Shown here: positions 63,598-64,000 of the stretch, piece after piece
Layout: each line of letters opens with the position of its first letter
How positions within the stretch are numbered: position 1 is the first letter of the stretch
Notes under the pieces: model-generated
The model's input: the letters and a program-made list of their open reading frames with translations, nothing else
Database searches by the model: none
What the model was told of the DNA's origin: nothing
Translations under genes and position numbers: made by a program
Assembly: GCF_019711595.1 (NCBI RefSeq)
Contig: NZ_JAIGNR010000001.1
Location: forward strand, 124,001 to 188,000
Length of the DNA: 64,000 nucleotides
Direction of reading: 5' to 3'
Source of the DNA: Qipengyuania sphaerica
Lineage (GTDB): Bacteria; Pseudomonadota; Alphaproteobacteria; Sphingomonadales; Sphingomonadaceae

Positions 63598-64000
63598 GCA
63601 GCAATTCGGGTCGCACCATCAGTCAGGACCAGCTCGACCGGCTCTACACCGCCGCACTCGAAGCTGCGATCGGGCGGATCGAGAAGGACGGGCATTTCCA
63701 CCCTCTGGTTTTCGAACTGCGCGCCAACGGCACGATCCAGGCGGTTGCCGTGCTGGAGACGGGCGAGGTCGACAATACGCGCGGGCCGATCGACCGGCTC
63801 GTCGCACTGCTCAGGCCGCGCGCCGAGGATGGCACGATCGATGCCGCCGCCATCGTGCGTCTGCGCGAAGAGGGCGTTGCCGAGGTGCGGATGCGCGCGC
63901 GCAACTTTTCGGCGAATATCGACGTGCTTTTCTCGGTCGAGACCAGCGGCCTCGTCAAACGCAAGCGGCGGATCGAACTCGGCGATGTCGCCGCGCGCGA
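63582..64000 (+). CDS. Hypothetical protein, partial (runs off the window)
   Basis: An open frame starts at ATG 63582, overlapping the aguB end by 16 bp, and stays open to the window edge (139 residues visible). MRRHLGSNSGRTISQDQLDRL opens it, followed by ALEAAIGRIEKDGHFHPLVFELRANGTIQAVAVLETGE. Then come alternating helix and strand segments including LLRPRAEDGTIDAAAIVRLREEG. It could be a small unknown domain; no family recognised. Internal Met codons may be the true start, but codon use supports coding from the beginning. Confidence 0.6.
   Translation, partial: MRRHLGSNSGRTISQDQLDRLYTAALEAAIGRIEKDGHFHPLVFELRANGTIQAVAVLETGEVDNTRGPIDRLVALLRPRAEDGTIDAAAIVRLREEGVAEVRMRARNFSANIDVLFSVETSGLVKRKRRIELGDVAAR

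Overview
The window is a dense, high-GC chromosomal stretch of an alphaproteobacterium. Gene content, gene order (mutM-ubiE-ubiB-coaBC-dut; rpmG, lolA, xth, ribA) and protein sequences point to Sphingomonadales, most likely Erythrobacteraceae (Erythrobacter/Qipengyuania-like). This placement is inferred from recognised protein families, not from a search. I see about 75 protein genes, one tRNA-Leu(CAG), one strong 6S-RNA candidate, one miniature inverted-repeat element and several hairpin terminators. There is no CRISPR array, prophage or complete insertion sequence.

Layout. 1-4.4 kb: end of an M24 peptidase, a VOC protein, then an exported six-loop EF-hand protein followed by an OmpR-type regulator and a histidine kinase. 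4.4-15.8 kb: HerA/DUF853 ATPase, fused PabBC, pseudouridine synthase, ArfB, L33, LolA, the 6S-like RNA, exonuclease III, RibA, a GMC oxidoreductase/aldo-keto reductase pair, a GNAT and phosphatidylserine decarboxylase. 15.8-19.4 kb: DksA-like zinc finger, an SPFH/ribbon-helix-helix pair and RecQ. 19.4-26.5 kb: small acidic lipoproteins, an acyl-CoA dehydrogenase/CoA-transferase/thiolase operon, the MITE-like element, PPK2 and phenylalanine hydroxylase. 26.5-33.8 kb: GlsB, UppP, M13 protease, ABC exporter, PHA depolymerase and an atypical YcxB-like gene.

33.9-36.7 kb is a glutathione-dependent formaldehyde operon (frmA, VOC, YbaK/ProXp-type deacylase, fghA). 36.8-45 kb: small exported proteins, a GST (possibly FzlA-like), MutM, UbiE, UbiB, a CoaBC with a very long acidic linker, and dUTPase. 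45-52.6 kb: DUF4136 lipoprotein, YebC, RuvC, ArsC-like protein, GlpQ, UbiG, LysC, DUF2306 and LytTR proteins. 52.6-64 kb: PurT, nitronate monooxygenase, PurU, a PhoX-like phosphatase, two further exported hydrolases, an SPFH/NfeD pair, an NDUFA9-like protein, tRNA-Leu and N-carbamoylputrescine amidase.

Genes are tightly packed. Most same-strand neighbours are translationally coupled by ATGA, GTGA or TTGA overlaps, and several convergent pairs overlap. The most unusual architecture is a set of convergent gene pairs whose two stop codons share one palindromic CTAG. One of these sites (thiolase/PPK2) has been split by the roughly 275-bp MITE-like element, whose target duplication restored both stop codons. 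Other points worth following are the 6S-like RNA at about 9.98-10.17 kb, the acidic insert in CoaBC, the family of tiny acidic lipoproteins and a candidate PhaR operator upstream of phaZ.
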